From Asterionellopsis glacialis (lineage: Eukaryota; Bacillariophyta; Plagiogrammaphyceae; Rhaphoneidales; Asterionellopsidaceae), in contig WKLE02000242.1 in assembly GCA_014885115.2 (NCBI GenBank), positions 1-19,585 on the forward strand: 19,585 nt of DNA, given 5' to 3'. Shown piece after piece: positions 11,600 to 19,585 of the stretch. The notes beneath the pieces were generated by a model. The model had not been told where the DNA came from, made no database searches, and saw only the letters and a program-made list of their open reading frames with translations. The stretch's first letter is position 1. Every line of letters begins with the position of its first letter. A program made the position numbers and the translations under genes.

Positions 11600-12722
11600 T
11601 ATATTATGCCCTATTGATGACTTTGATGACACTGATCAATGAATACTAACTACATTGACACTTACATTGACAATAAAACTTTTGGAAAGCAATAAACCTA
11701 CTGACGTGCACAAGGTAATCGGTACCCGTGTTTTTTTACTGTGACACGACCGAAGTATGGTAAAGATCTGGTCCACCTGCCATCTCCGTGTTGTAATCTG
11801 CAATATCTCTTTCATTTTTTGTCACCCCACAAAAATTGCCTCTTTGCAGGCTACACATGTTTGGGGATTTACCTGGTACAGTAGTAGGACTACTAGCTAT
11901 TTTTTATACAATAAATGTGACATCTGGAACGATTCAATATCTATGTTTTGGAAGGATGAGATGGATGAATCTACTGCAAAAGGCATATAACATAAGAGTA
12001 TCGTAAAGGTAGGACTATATGTTCAATCTTATAGAATTTATTATATAATTTGGCAGTAAGAAGACCCAACAAAAAAGAATCAGCACCTGTACTGTTTTTC
12101 ACATTTGAATATGTTACGTCTGAGAAACAATCCAATACGCCTACAGTGAAGGATCCAAGTCGAAGAATCTAGCAAGTGATGGAATAAGTTCAAGTTCGAG
12201 CAGTTTCAAATATTATATGCGGAAACGCAGGGATGACTGCTATTAAATATATGTGTATTTTTGTTTGCAGTACTTGTATATGGCGGCTTGTGGTGCATTT
12301 CATTCTGGATTGTGTACACCCTCAAAAAAATATTTTTCATTCGACCATTCCTACTGATAAAAGTGGCTTACTGCCATCTGCCTCTCTTCCAGAATTTCAC
12401 GTGATCCTTGTAGGGTGACCCAGAAAACTTTCTGTACGAGTACTTATTATAATATGTATTATAACAAAACGGGGGTATTACTCCCAGGGAAAATTCTTTT
12501 CAATCGTTCGACCTTGAAATTGTTACACCTATCGCACAGTACTCTTGATGAAAGATAACATTTATGACCAAAAAGATTCCTTTCATCACGATGCTGTCCA
12601 CCAAAGTGAAAAGAATGGTTGTTTTGATGAGAAAAATACTACATGTACTAGTACGCTACTGCTTCAAGAGTCCAATGCCTGAGTGGAGGGTTGTTCCTTG
12701 GTTCTCCCGCTGGTCTATCTTT

Positions 12723-13100
12723 TCACTTTTTAGCATCTTTTTTCCAATACTGTAAACGAACATGACAATTTTTATCACAAGCTTCTTCATTTTCCACAAT
12801 TTTTAGCTCCCTGCTGATTGCTGCCATGTCATTGACAGTGATTTTTTCGCAGTCTTCCATTTCCTAAGAAATCATAGTGGCACTACACTGGTTGACATAA
12901 TGTATCCCAACCCATCCTCATCATCGACTGTAAAATACCCGTCCTTCGACCAAGTTTTTCTTTGGATTATTGCTGTCTCTTTCTTCTGCAATCTGCTCTT
13001 CCATTTTGATCATAAAGTTCATCGGTAGAGGGATTTCCTGGTTTTCCTCCATAATTTCTTTCTCCTGCAATTTCTGATCCATTTTTGTTGTATATTTCAT
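12723..13100 (-). CDS. Possible small two-exon gene, charged 100-residue protein of unknown function
   Basis: I do not recognise this protein. On the minus strand an ATG at 13100 opens a 54-codon frame rich in Glu, Lys, Gln and Met (MKYTTKMDQKLQEKEIMEEN onward). It reaches a GT at 12938; after a 75-base GT...TTTCTTAG segment ending at 12864, the same frame continues for 46 more codons (EMEDCEKITVND onward) to TGA at 12723. The proposed intron starts between codons and is a multiple of three but contains stops, so splicing is needed. The start context CAAACAAAAATG is favourable, and an in-frame TGA lies 5 codons upstream. The product would be hydrophilic and mostly helical, with no signal peptide or membrane segment. 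Alternatively this is a decayed gene or chance; without the intron there are only frames of 59 and 45 codons. Confidence 0.35.
12864..12938 (-). other. Candidate 75-nt intron of the small gene
   Basis: On the minus strand it begins GTATTTTACAG and ends CTATGATTTCTTAG. It is short for this window, where the other introns are 105-192 nt. It removes three in-frame stops and joins two frames of similar charged composition without shifting phase. Confidence 0.3.
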
Positions 13101-13127
13101 TTTTGTTTGCTTTCAGGAGGAAATTAG

Positions 13128-13340
13128 CGAGAAAGCTTACAGTATTGTGATTTCAAGAAGGATGAGAAGGCAGTTGGTGATACTGGTGCCGAACAAGGCG
13201 AAACCGATGAAGAAACCCAAGTGAAAGCTGAAGCTGAGGGTGCAGCTGTAGGAGATGGTGAAGACGAGGACAGTGAATCTAAAGACCAAGACCATGGTAT
13301 TGTAACTGGTTCCTATACTTTCTGGCTAGATCTGAACTAA
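13128..13340 (+). other. Acidic open frame without a start codon, possible exon or gene relic
   Basis: A 70-codon open stretch between a TAG at 13125 and a TAA at 13338 encodes an acidic, Gly/Ala/Glu-rich peptide (GAEQGETDEETQVKAEAEG, then DGEDEDSESKDQD). The composition looks coding on plus, whereas the complement gives only short frames. There is no in-frame ATG, so it could be an internal or terminal exon; CTTTCAG at 13110-13116 or CTTACAG at 13136-13142 could serve as acceptors, the first leading to an in-frame stop. It begins just 28 bases from the start of the minus-strand small gene. No upstream partner exon was found. Confidence 0.25.
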
Positions 13341-13504
13341 CTATAAAATTCAGAAAAAGAAAGAACTTGCCAATTCAATTAAAAATTATGTTCTGTACTA
13401 GCTTTAGTTACTACGAATGCTATTTTGAGAAGACAACTCATACATGGTAGCGTCAAGTGACACTTGAGAACTTTCTCTGTAAAGTCCCTTTCCCTAAATA
13501 ACAT

Positions 13505-16500
13505 TTAGAATACAAGTCTTTCAACAGAATATTGAGGAACCGGACCATTTTCTTGTTTACTTGATGTGCCTTCTCGATGTTGTTTCCTGGGATCTGCATT
13601 GTGTTCATATCCACTGACAATAACATTGGCGTGTTCATAAGCGTCTCGTAATGCCATTACAGCTTCTGTCTGTACTAAACTGTCATGAACGGCTTGACGA
13701 ACATACTGAATCGGATTATCTGTGCCATCGCCATCACTTTCTTCTTCATCTTCGTCGTTACCTTTTCTTCTGCTACCCTTTAGGTTGTCCTTGTGTGCAT
13801 CACACAAGGCAGAGATCCAGAGGGTGAGTGTCTTTGTTCTGGGTGTTGGGTTCTTTTTTGCGGTGATGATGTCAGTATCTTCTTTGCTGACTGTGGATAG
13901 CAAATTGGCCAGGAAATACATAGCCAGGACCGCTTCGTCTTTTGTAAGACCATCACGCAATGCATTCCGAATAAGCGTTTCATTGCAGCTTGAGTACGTC
14001 ACAATGCGCTTCAACAACTTTGTTACACCGGCCTTGACCAATTTGTAAGAAAGTGCTTCAAGATGGGAAGTCTTGTCATCCTTACTTGCATCCAAGTATT
14101 GTTTACACAAATCCTTTGAAGATGAATTCTGATTCATCATATTCTCAGCCATGTCCACCGCAGAAGCTCGACTTAATCCATAGCTCATCATGGTTACCAT
14201 GAGGTGTTCCGATACATCCGGACAATAGGAAAGGACATCATATATCATATTGACTGGTGAAACGGTCCGGTTATCGCCATTTTTCTTCTCAGACAATCTA
14301 ATTGCACGTAATACCTTCAAAAAGTAATTACCATCATAATCATCTGGTTCCAGATGAAGACGTGCTGACACCTTTCCACTTCGAAGTAAACGACTTAGAA
14401 TCAATCCTGCATCTAATCTTGCCGACTCCACTCTTTCTGACAAGAGTTTGTGAGATTCATCGCCATCACCTTTACCACGCTTGACTCTAGGAAGCAAAAG
14501 TGTAGATAGGACGATAGGGATTGCACCATCTATGAAACGCTGAGGAATGGAAGGCGGTGTGTAAGCTCGAACAGCGGTCATACCGTTTTCGGGTAGCGAT
14601 GAAGAACCGTTAGAAAGTTTGCTTTTCCTTCGATTCTTGTCATCATCCTCTTCATCAGATGAAGAATCGTTCTTAGATGGACATGCTTCTTGAGGATTAT
14701 CTGCGACAACGTCATTCATTTTAGATCTGTCCGCTGCTGTCGGTTGGAATTTATTGGTAGCTGACAGTATGCTGATGATAGAAGCTTCATACTCTTTCAA
14801 GAAAAAGTCTTGTTCCAAAAGAAGATTTTCATGTTTAACATCCAAAATTTGATCGTGAAATGCTTGTAAACGATCCAATGCTCGGTCAACTGCCTTTTCT
14901 AATCGATCATCACCATAGCTCGAACCAGTGTCGTTCTTCTTTTCTTCTAGTACTTCAGCTACAAGTTCCATTGCATTTTTAGGGTTGGATGGGAGTAAGA
15001 TAGCTTCATCCACAACTTTTTTAGCTCGTGTTGTTGCCAAGAAGGAGCGTAACGTCGTTGCTAAATTATAGCCATTTCTTCTTGTTGGTAGTCGATGAAC
15101 AGTTCCATCTAAACTTGCATTGGCTATGGCAGCTTGAATACCACTACCATTGCCGCTCCTGCTGTTGTTGTTGTCCATCCAAAGAATAGCAAGACGACCG
15201 CGCTTAGGATCTGTTGTCATTGTCCATTGAACTTCTTGTTCTTGTTCCTGCTTAGTTATTTCTGATACTGATACAAAATGAACGACAGCACCATACATAA
15301 TGTCATAAAACAAAATTTCATTGTCGTTTGTCCCTACAGCTAGAATTGAGGATGTCAATGGACAAACATATCTGGTTGTAGGTGGTAATGGAAAGGGTGT
15401 TATACGACCTAATTGTCCACGTTCGGTTGAAATGTATGTACATTCGTAAGAATATTCGCTGTTCACATCATCAGAATGCTTCCATCGATACACAATAGTC
15501 AATGTTGAATCATCCATCTGACATACATTTACGATAGATGGTTTGTCATTACAAGGTGCTGTCACCAAGTCCAACATGGCTGTTCGATTTTGAATTGCCT
15601 CCCATTCATCTGTATCTGAATCCATTGCCACTTCGTGTTGACTTAGTTTGATGTGTTGACTTGCACTACTAGAAAATATTTGGTTGACTGTTATTGTTAA
15701 ATCATCAGTATCACCAGATGTTACCTTACGCTTGCCGGTAGCAGTTGTGTTCGACGGTGGTGTTTGTTGCTTTGATTTCTTGTTGACAACTACAGTCGAC
15801 ATAATATGAACATCATCTTGATGAGAGATTTGCTTCTTCCTCCTCCTTTTACTTTTGGGATCTTGATCCTCATCTTTATTAGTGTCAATATTATGCAAAA
15901 CTAACTTCTCTTTTCGTTCCTTTTTATAGTATTTCCATTGTGCTATAAAGATTGCACCATCCATATATGTACCACATACCATACCCTTTTGATAAGGAAC
16001 CAAACTTAAGCTTACAACAGGCTTATTTAAAGATAATTTTGCTACAAGTGATGACATCTTTGAGTTGGAGGATCGATTACCATTTTCTTGTTGTTGACAA
16101 AATTCATCATCAGGTCCGCTTGCATCGGTCGCATGCCATGATGACAAAGTTTGATTACCATTTTGTAATGCATAGATACGATTATTACGCGCATCCATAA
16201 TTGCAGATATTTGAGGGATAGCACTATGTTGCGATTGCTGTTTCTGAAGAAATGACTTTTTACCGTTGGTTGGTGTATCTTGCTGCATTTGTTCAAAGAA
16301 TGATGTGGACTTACCAGGACGACTTGTATATTGCCATTGCTTACTTTCTTGAAACACACTTGTAGTAGCTTGTTCTCCTCCCGCTTCATCTTGTCCTCCT
16401 GAAACATCCAGAACTGGTGAAGTTTGTCTTCCTAGGACAGAAACACGGTGTGCAGATGTAATCGCCAGCGTGGCTACCAAATCTTCTTTTGTTGCGGAAG

Positions 16501-16756
16501 TGAAATTCGATAATGATGTTGAAGCCATTTTTTTCTTTTTGAAAGATCGTCGTGTACTTGTCGTAACAAAGGATGCTACAACACCAGCACTACTATTTCT
16601 AGAAAATCCTTGCTCATCTACAGAATCTGTACCGGAAGTGGAAGCTCCATTGTTGCCTTGTTTGTCTCCTTGGCGTTTAGTAATTGAATTTCCTAATCCT
16701 CCAGAAATCGTAATCGAAGTACTTGCCTTTTGCCAAGGCGAAAGTTGTACCAACAT
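13505..16756 (-). CDS. NOL11: NOL11-like nucleolar protein, SSU processome t-UTP component
   Basis: NOL11 (functional counterpart of yeast Utp8) acts in the nucleolus in rDNA transcription and early 18S pre-rRNA processing. This single-exon frame gives 1083 residues from the ATG at 16756; in-frame sequence upstream has only a TTG and then a TAG. Assignment rests on the C-terminal pattern: YCPDVSEHLMVTMMSYGLS (844-862), matching the helical repeat with PD-x-x-E; HLEALSYKLVKAGVTKLL (898-915); LTLWISALCDAHKDNL (977-992), matching the WI..LLDAHF segment; and the final PQYSVERLVF, matching the RGLYSIEVLEL-type end of animal NOL11. Beta-strand-rich blocks at about 180-275, 406-495 and 520-557 are consistent with the N-terminal beta-propeller, interrupted by low-complexity inserts. 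A KSKRRRKK cluster at 301-308 could be a nuclear localisation signal; acidic runs lie at about 696-706 and 1000-1013. It is longer than the roughly 720-residue human protein. A generic WD-repeat protein is the alternative. Confidence 0.72.
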   Translation of the reverse strand: MLVQLSPWQKASTSITISGGLGNSITKRQGDKQGNNGASTSGTDSVDEQGFSRNSSAGVVASFVTTSTRRSFKKKKMASTSLSNFTSATKEDLVATLAITSAHRVSVLGRQTSPVLDVSGGQDEAGGEQATTSVFQESKQWQYTSRPGKSTSFFEQMQQDTPTNGKKSFLQKQQSQHSAIPQISAIMDARNNRIYALQNGNQTLSSWHATDASGPDDEFCQQQENGNRSSNSKMSSLVAKLSLNKPVVSLSLVPYQKGMVCGTYMDGAIFIAQWKYYKKERKEKLVLHNIDTNKDEDQDPKSKRRRKKQISHQDDVHIMSTVVVNKKSKQQTPPSNTTATGKRKVTSGDTDDLTITVNQIFSSSASQHIKLSQHEVAMDSDTDEWEAIQNRTAMLDLVTAPCNDKPSIVNVCQMDDSTLTIVYRWKHSDDVNSEYSYECTYISTERGQLGRITPFPLPPTTRYVCPLTSSILAVGTNDNEILFYDIMYGAVVHFVSVSEITKQEQEQEVQWTMTTDPKRGRLAILWMDNNNSRSGNGSGIQAAIANASLDGTVHRLPTRRNGYNLATTLRSFLATTRAKKVVDEAILLPSNPKNAMELVAEVLEEKKNDTGSSYGDDRLEKAVDRALDRLQAFHDQILDVKHENLLLEQDFFLKEYEASIISILSATNKFQPTAADRSKMNDVVADNPQEACPSKNDSSSDEEDDDKNRRKSKLSNGSSSLPENGMTAVRAYTPPSIPQRFIDGAIPIVLSTLLLPRVKRGKGDGDESHKLLSERVESARLDAGLILSRLLRSGKVSARLHLEPDDYDGNYFLKVLRAIRLSEKKNGDNRTVSPVNMIYDVLSYCPDVSEHLMVTMMSYGLSRASAVDMAENMMNQNSSSKDLCKQYLDASKDDKTSHLEALSYKLVKAGVTKLLKRIVTYSSCNETLIRNALRDGLTKDEAVLAMYFLANLLSTVSKEDTDIITAKKNPTPRTKTLTLWISALCDAHKDNLKGSRRKGNDEDEEESDGDGTDNPIQYVRQAVHDSLVQTEAVMALRDAYEHANVIVSGYEHNADPRKQHREGTSSKQENGPVPQYSVERLVF

Positions 16757-17372
16757 TTTTCCTTTTTTCAACTTTAGCTAGGTTCTTAGTCCCTGTTTAA
16801 ATGTTGCTCAACAAAAGACCAGAACCAATAATCAACAGATATATCGATAGTCTAACGTTCTCTCGTTTGTCAAGAGAGACAAGAGAACAAAATGGGTCAA
16901 CAATGTGAGTTTCTTTCTCTCTAGATTTTTTTCTTTGCTGCGAAAACTCTCTCTTTTTAGATTTTTTGATGGTTTGTAGATAGCCCCCAAGCGAGCGAAA
17001 GACGGACAGATCCTTAAACTCGCGCAATTATTGAGCGCGGGGAAGAGTCGAGTCCACGAAGATCACGAGGGCTATCTCCTCGAAGGGGGCAACATCTGAC
17101 GGAAGGACTAAACTCTATCTCTAATCTTGTATAAGAAGATGCATGAGAGCTTTCCTTCAGGCAGCTCAGGCAGCCAGGACGAGAAAAGCCAGAACCAAAC
17201 AAGAAAACCAATCAATAACACAGTATACACAAAAATTGACCTCCACTGCTATACATCAGTTCTCTTGGTCCACTGACTTAAGATCTAAGATTCTAGAGAG
17301 GAGCCTGTTACTCTACCTTGGTCCAAGTCAGGTTGTACTAGGACTATTTTTATGTCGTAAATCCATACAACG
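16757..17372. other. CpG-rich upstream region of the NOL11-like gene
   Basis: No supported gene. It contains an imperfect hairpin at 16857-16888 (GTTCTCTC...GAGAAC), pyrimidine-rich CTCTCT/AGATTTTTT stretches, and a CpG-dense patch at about 16985-17110 with CGCGCAATTATTGAGCGCG at 17021-17039. GATAGCCC at 16979-16986 has its inverted copy at 17069-17076. The likely role is the promoter of the leftward gene; a rightward transcript is possible, but the open frame at 17143-17475 shows no motifs. Confidence 0.45.
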
Positions 17373-18394
17373 CCTTTTATTACTTATTCCTCTCACTTTG
17401 TCAGGCACCATAGGTGTGGTTGTGGTGTGTTTCAATCCTGATTTAAACTTAGTCCATCCATTTCAGATGAGTTGAGACAATCAATAAACCACTAGCTACA
17501 ATGAGACCCTTTGGGGTTAGAAACCACTCTTCTCATTATCTAGATCCTGCTCCTCTTTAGCTTTTTCAACCATCATTGTCCTCCTCTTGTATCCTACCCT
17601 TCATAAGCATTTCTTACAATATGAAAAGCATTTATAAAGAGGCAAAGCATCATTACAAGATCATTCTCTAGGAAACCAATATGGTACTTCTTGAGCAATT
17701 TCTGACTTTCATGGTCTGTGGTGGTGGTGTGCTGATCAAGCAGAACTAAACTATTGTGTGAATAAGCAACTATGACCACAGTTCTCCTGCCTGTTGTTTC
17801 AGGATTGCTATTGTAAATCCTCTCTATAAAAAAGTATTTACAATGAAAAGAAAAATAATTTATTCAGTAATTTCCAAGTCTATTTTCCAGGGCAGGGGGC
17901 AAAGAAGGAATGAATATGATCACAACAATTTCTTGTTGCCTAAAAGATACATCACCTGCTTGTAAATTATTTTTGTGAAGGATTGGTTGGATCATGATTT
18001 ACCAGTAACAACAATGGCTGAGATTGTAATAAATGCAAGAGAATAGGAGGGTTCAGTGTCATTAATTCAATAGTGAAGTTTTTTTAATATGGGATACTAA
18101 ATAGCTTAAGATTGTGCTAACACAGTTATAAAAACAAGAATAGATATAAAGAAAATTAGGAATGGATTTGAAGAAATCATCATGTGCTAAGTAAGCATAT
18201 TAAAGAATTACTCAAATAATAGGGAAATAGTTTTTAACTGTGACCTTGTAAATCATGGGAAACACAAGACAGTACCTCTTCTTTAGTACATCTTGGTTTT
18301 TTGTTCCTCCATATATCTGGAGTTGAACAATAACAACTACAACAACTACAACAATAGAACTCTTTAATAATTGTATATCTAAAAGTTTACAAAA

Positions 18395-18467
18395 AAAATC
18401 AGGATATCTAAGAATCAACAACAAACAAGGTGAAGTAATTCAAAAAGGCTAGTAATGGAAAACTAGA
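18395..18467. repeat. Degenerate repeat, copy 1
   Basis: A roughly 75-base stretch (GGATATCTAAGAATCAA ... AAAGGCTAGTAATGGAAAACTAGAA) aligns by eye with a second stretch 410 bases further right, with several substitutions and indels. Borders are approximate. Confidence 0.45.
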
Positions 18468-18799
18468 ATCATACTGCAAATAGTAAACCTGGCTTCACTG
18501 GTGCACCACCCCAGAGAGGATATTTCTAAGTAAGTCATGAGATACCGTTTCCAAAGAAAGATCAGACTTATTGTATATTATTAAAGATGGCCTACATATA
18601 AAATACTTTCCTTGGCAACTGTTCTTTCTAACTCTTCTTTTCTTGATAACTGGTCTGTTTGTTTGTTTTTTAATATTCATGATAGATACACTAAATTTTT
18701 AGAAGACCATCCAAGAAAAAGTGTGACACCCATTTAAAAGTAAAGATAGAAAAATATCTAAAGTAATGGATTCTTACATGTATATATATATAAGTATAC

Positions 18800-18875
18800 C
18801 AAAAAGCAACTGGATATCTGAAAATCAAACAAAGAAAATTAAACCAAGGAGGCTAAACAGCATGGAAATCTAGAA
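18800..18875. repeat. Degenerate repeat, copy 2
   Basis: Counterpart of the previous repeat (GGATATCTGAAAATCAA ... AAGGAGGCTAAACAGCATGGAAATCTAGAA). Both copies lie in the CpG-poor tract and in the same orientation. Borders are approximate. Confidence 0.45.
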
Positions 18876-19417
18876 GTGGTGAAGTTTGAATCTAAAGGAT
18901 TGGAGAGCTAAACATATTTTTAAAGGCTTATTACTAGAAATAAAAGAATGGAAAGAAGAATTACAACTAACTATGACAGCAACTACAAAGTTTACAACAG
19001 TCAATTTGTAACCAGGATTCTTTGGTATAGCACAGTATTGTCTTGTTCAAAATAAGCATTATATCAGGAAGAAAATTTCTCAAATGAAAAACAAATCATG
19101 AGATGTTTTGGAAAGAGGATGTTTGCTCAACCAGCAAGAGTATAAACCATTTACTTAGTAGTCCAGTACTATTTCAATTAAAATTTTATTTAAAGATGAT
19201 AATGTCGACATACATTGGGAACAATTGGCAACAACAACAAGAGCAACTATTTTTATAAGAAAGATAGTACCCATCCTCTTTTCCCAACAATATGCAACAC
19301 CTTCCTCTTGAGCCCTTACCTACCTTCCCCCCTATGACTAGTACAACAAATCTAACTAATAAGAAGTATTTTTTTCCCTTGCTGGTGCTGATATTTAGTA
19401 ATTTTAATATACTCTTC

Positions 19418-19470
19418 AAAACTAAAACTAAAACTAAAATTATAATTATAATTAAAACTAAACTAAAAGA
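19418..19470. repeat. AAAACT short tandem repeat with AT-rich extension
   Basis: Three exact AAAACT units at 19418-19435 are followed by TATAATTATAATT and further ACTAAA units. This is simple sequence with no coding content. Confidence 0.85.
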
Positions 19471-19483
19471 GAACATAAAAATA

Positions 19484-19501
19484 ATGATGATGATGATGAT
19501 G

Positions 19502-19566
<65 letters not shown>

Positions 19567-19575
19567 AATGATAAT
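19484..19575. repeat. Compound GAT/AAT/GAT microsatellite
   Basis: A GAT run (about 19484-19503) is followed by about eleven AAT units (19504-19536), a second GAT run (19537-19566) and a short mixed end. The near-symmetric layout suggests interconversion by point mutation within one expanded trinucleotide array. Confidence 0.95.
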
Positions 19576-19585
19576 ACCTGCGTTC

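Larger units (their letters stand above)
9990..12722. other. Gene-poor intergenic region with dispersed short repeats
   Basis: About 2.7 kb without a supported gene; the open frames are short, lack motifs and have no coding-like composition. It holds the upstream region of the G8-protein gene (about 9990-10350); an 18-base word shared with 959-976 (10504-10521); alternating TAGACAGTG and ATAGACATACT words at 10551, 10610, 10661 and 10701; GTAC-type palindromes (for example CCTGGTACCAGGTAC near 10969); and a 16-base tandem repeat at 11552-11599. A weak coding-like stretch near 12035-12172 (plus) has no start codon and was not called. Confidence 0.55.
17373..19585. other. AT-rich, CpG-depleted non-coding tract
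   Basis: Over about 2.2 kb only three CG dinucleotides were found by eye, at 18546, 19206 and 19581, and none between 17373 and 18545. The preceding 350 bases hold about 17. No open frame over 100 codons has coding character. The tract carries degenerate dispersed repeats (18402-18470 and 18811-18890), a CAACTA-type run near 18330-18355 and compound microsatellites at the right end. It may be a decayed, formerly methylated mobile element, but no terminal repeats or protein remnants were recognised. Confidence 0.6.

Noticed and set aside
12564..12755. 63-codon plus frame with hydrophobic tail
   Set aside because: Basic, low-information sequence overlapping the better-supported minus-strand frames; no partner exon.
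16757..16771. Upstream TTG start adding five residues to the NOL11-like protein
   Set aside because: A nuclear eukaryotic gene is expected to start at ATG; the ATG at 16756 is the first one after an in-frame TAG and has an A-rich context.
17143..17475. 110-codon plus frame with an N-terminal basic part and hydrophobic C-terminus
   Set aside because: No family resemblance. It straddles the border between CpG-rich and CpG-free DNA, and a reading frame this long is not unusual.
19186..19476. 96-codon minus frame ending in Ile/Val/Leu repeats
   Set aside because: Its composition comes from the AAAACT and AT-rich simple repeats rather than from a protein.

Overview
The window reads as nuclear DNA of a photosynthetic stramenopile, most likely a diatom. 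The evidence is: eukaryotic GT-AG introns of 105-192 nt; a signal peptide ending in an S-N-A|F-Q-P site, which matches the ASAFAP motif of diatom plastid presequences; a secreted protein with a Pro/Ser/Ala linker typical of diatom cell-wall proteins; and moderately AT-rich intergenic DNA. No virus, phage, CRISPR array, rRNA or convincing tRNA was seen.

Layout. 1-1173: non-coding, with palindromic GGTACC- and CTCTAGAG-type motifs and a TATA-like box. 1174-2770 (+): two-exon gene for a plastid-targeted polytopic membrane protein with a DUF1295/steroid-5-alpha-reductase-like C-terminus and a Lys-Ala-Gly repeat after the transit peptide. 3042-4046 (-): intronless cytosolic-type NAD-dependent GAPDH, convergent with the first gene. 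4047-5249: GAPDH upstream region with a duplicated ~50-bp element and many GTAC motifs. 5250-9989 (-): three-exon gene for a 1480-aa secreted G8-domain/right-handed beta-helix protein related to CEMIP/TMEM2, carrying three carbohydrate-binding-like domains. 9990-12722: gene-poor DNA with short repeats. 12723-13100 (-): possible small two-exon gene, next to an acidic open frame on the other strand (13128-13340). 13505-16756 (-): single-exon gene for a NOL11-like nucleolar protein (t-UTP part of the SSU processome). 16757-17372: CpG-rich upstream region. 17373-19585: AT-rich tract almost without CpG, with degenerate repeats and microsatellites.

The four confident genes do not form a pathway. 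They cover central carbon metabolism, ribosome biogenesis, a plastid membrane protein and an extracellular polysaccharide-related protein. The most notable items are the CpG desert at the right end, the domain architecture of the G8 protein (duplicated lectin-like domain, acidic pro-region and RXL motif), the histone-H1-like repeat in a plastid membrane protein, and the candidate small spliced gene at 12723-13100. All splice sites were inferred from reading frame, phase, consensus and homology logic. No alignment or database search was run.
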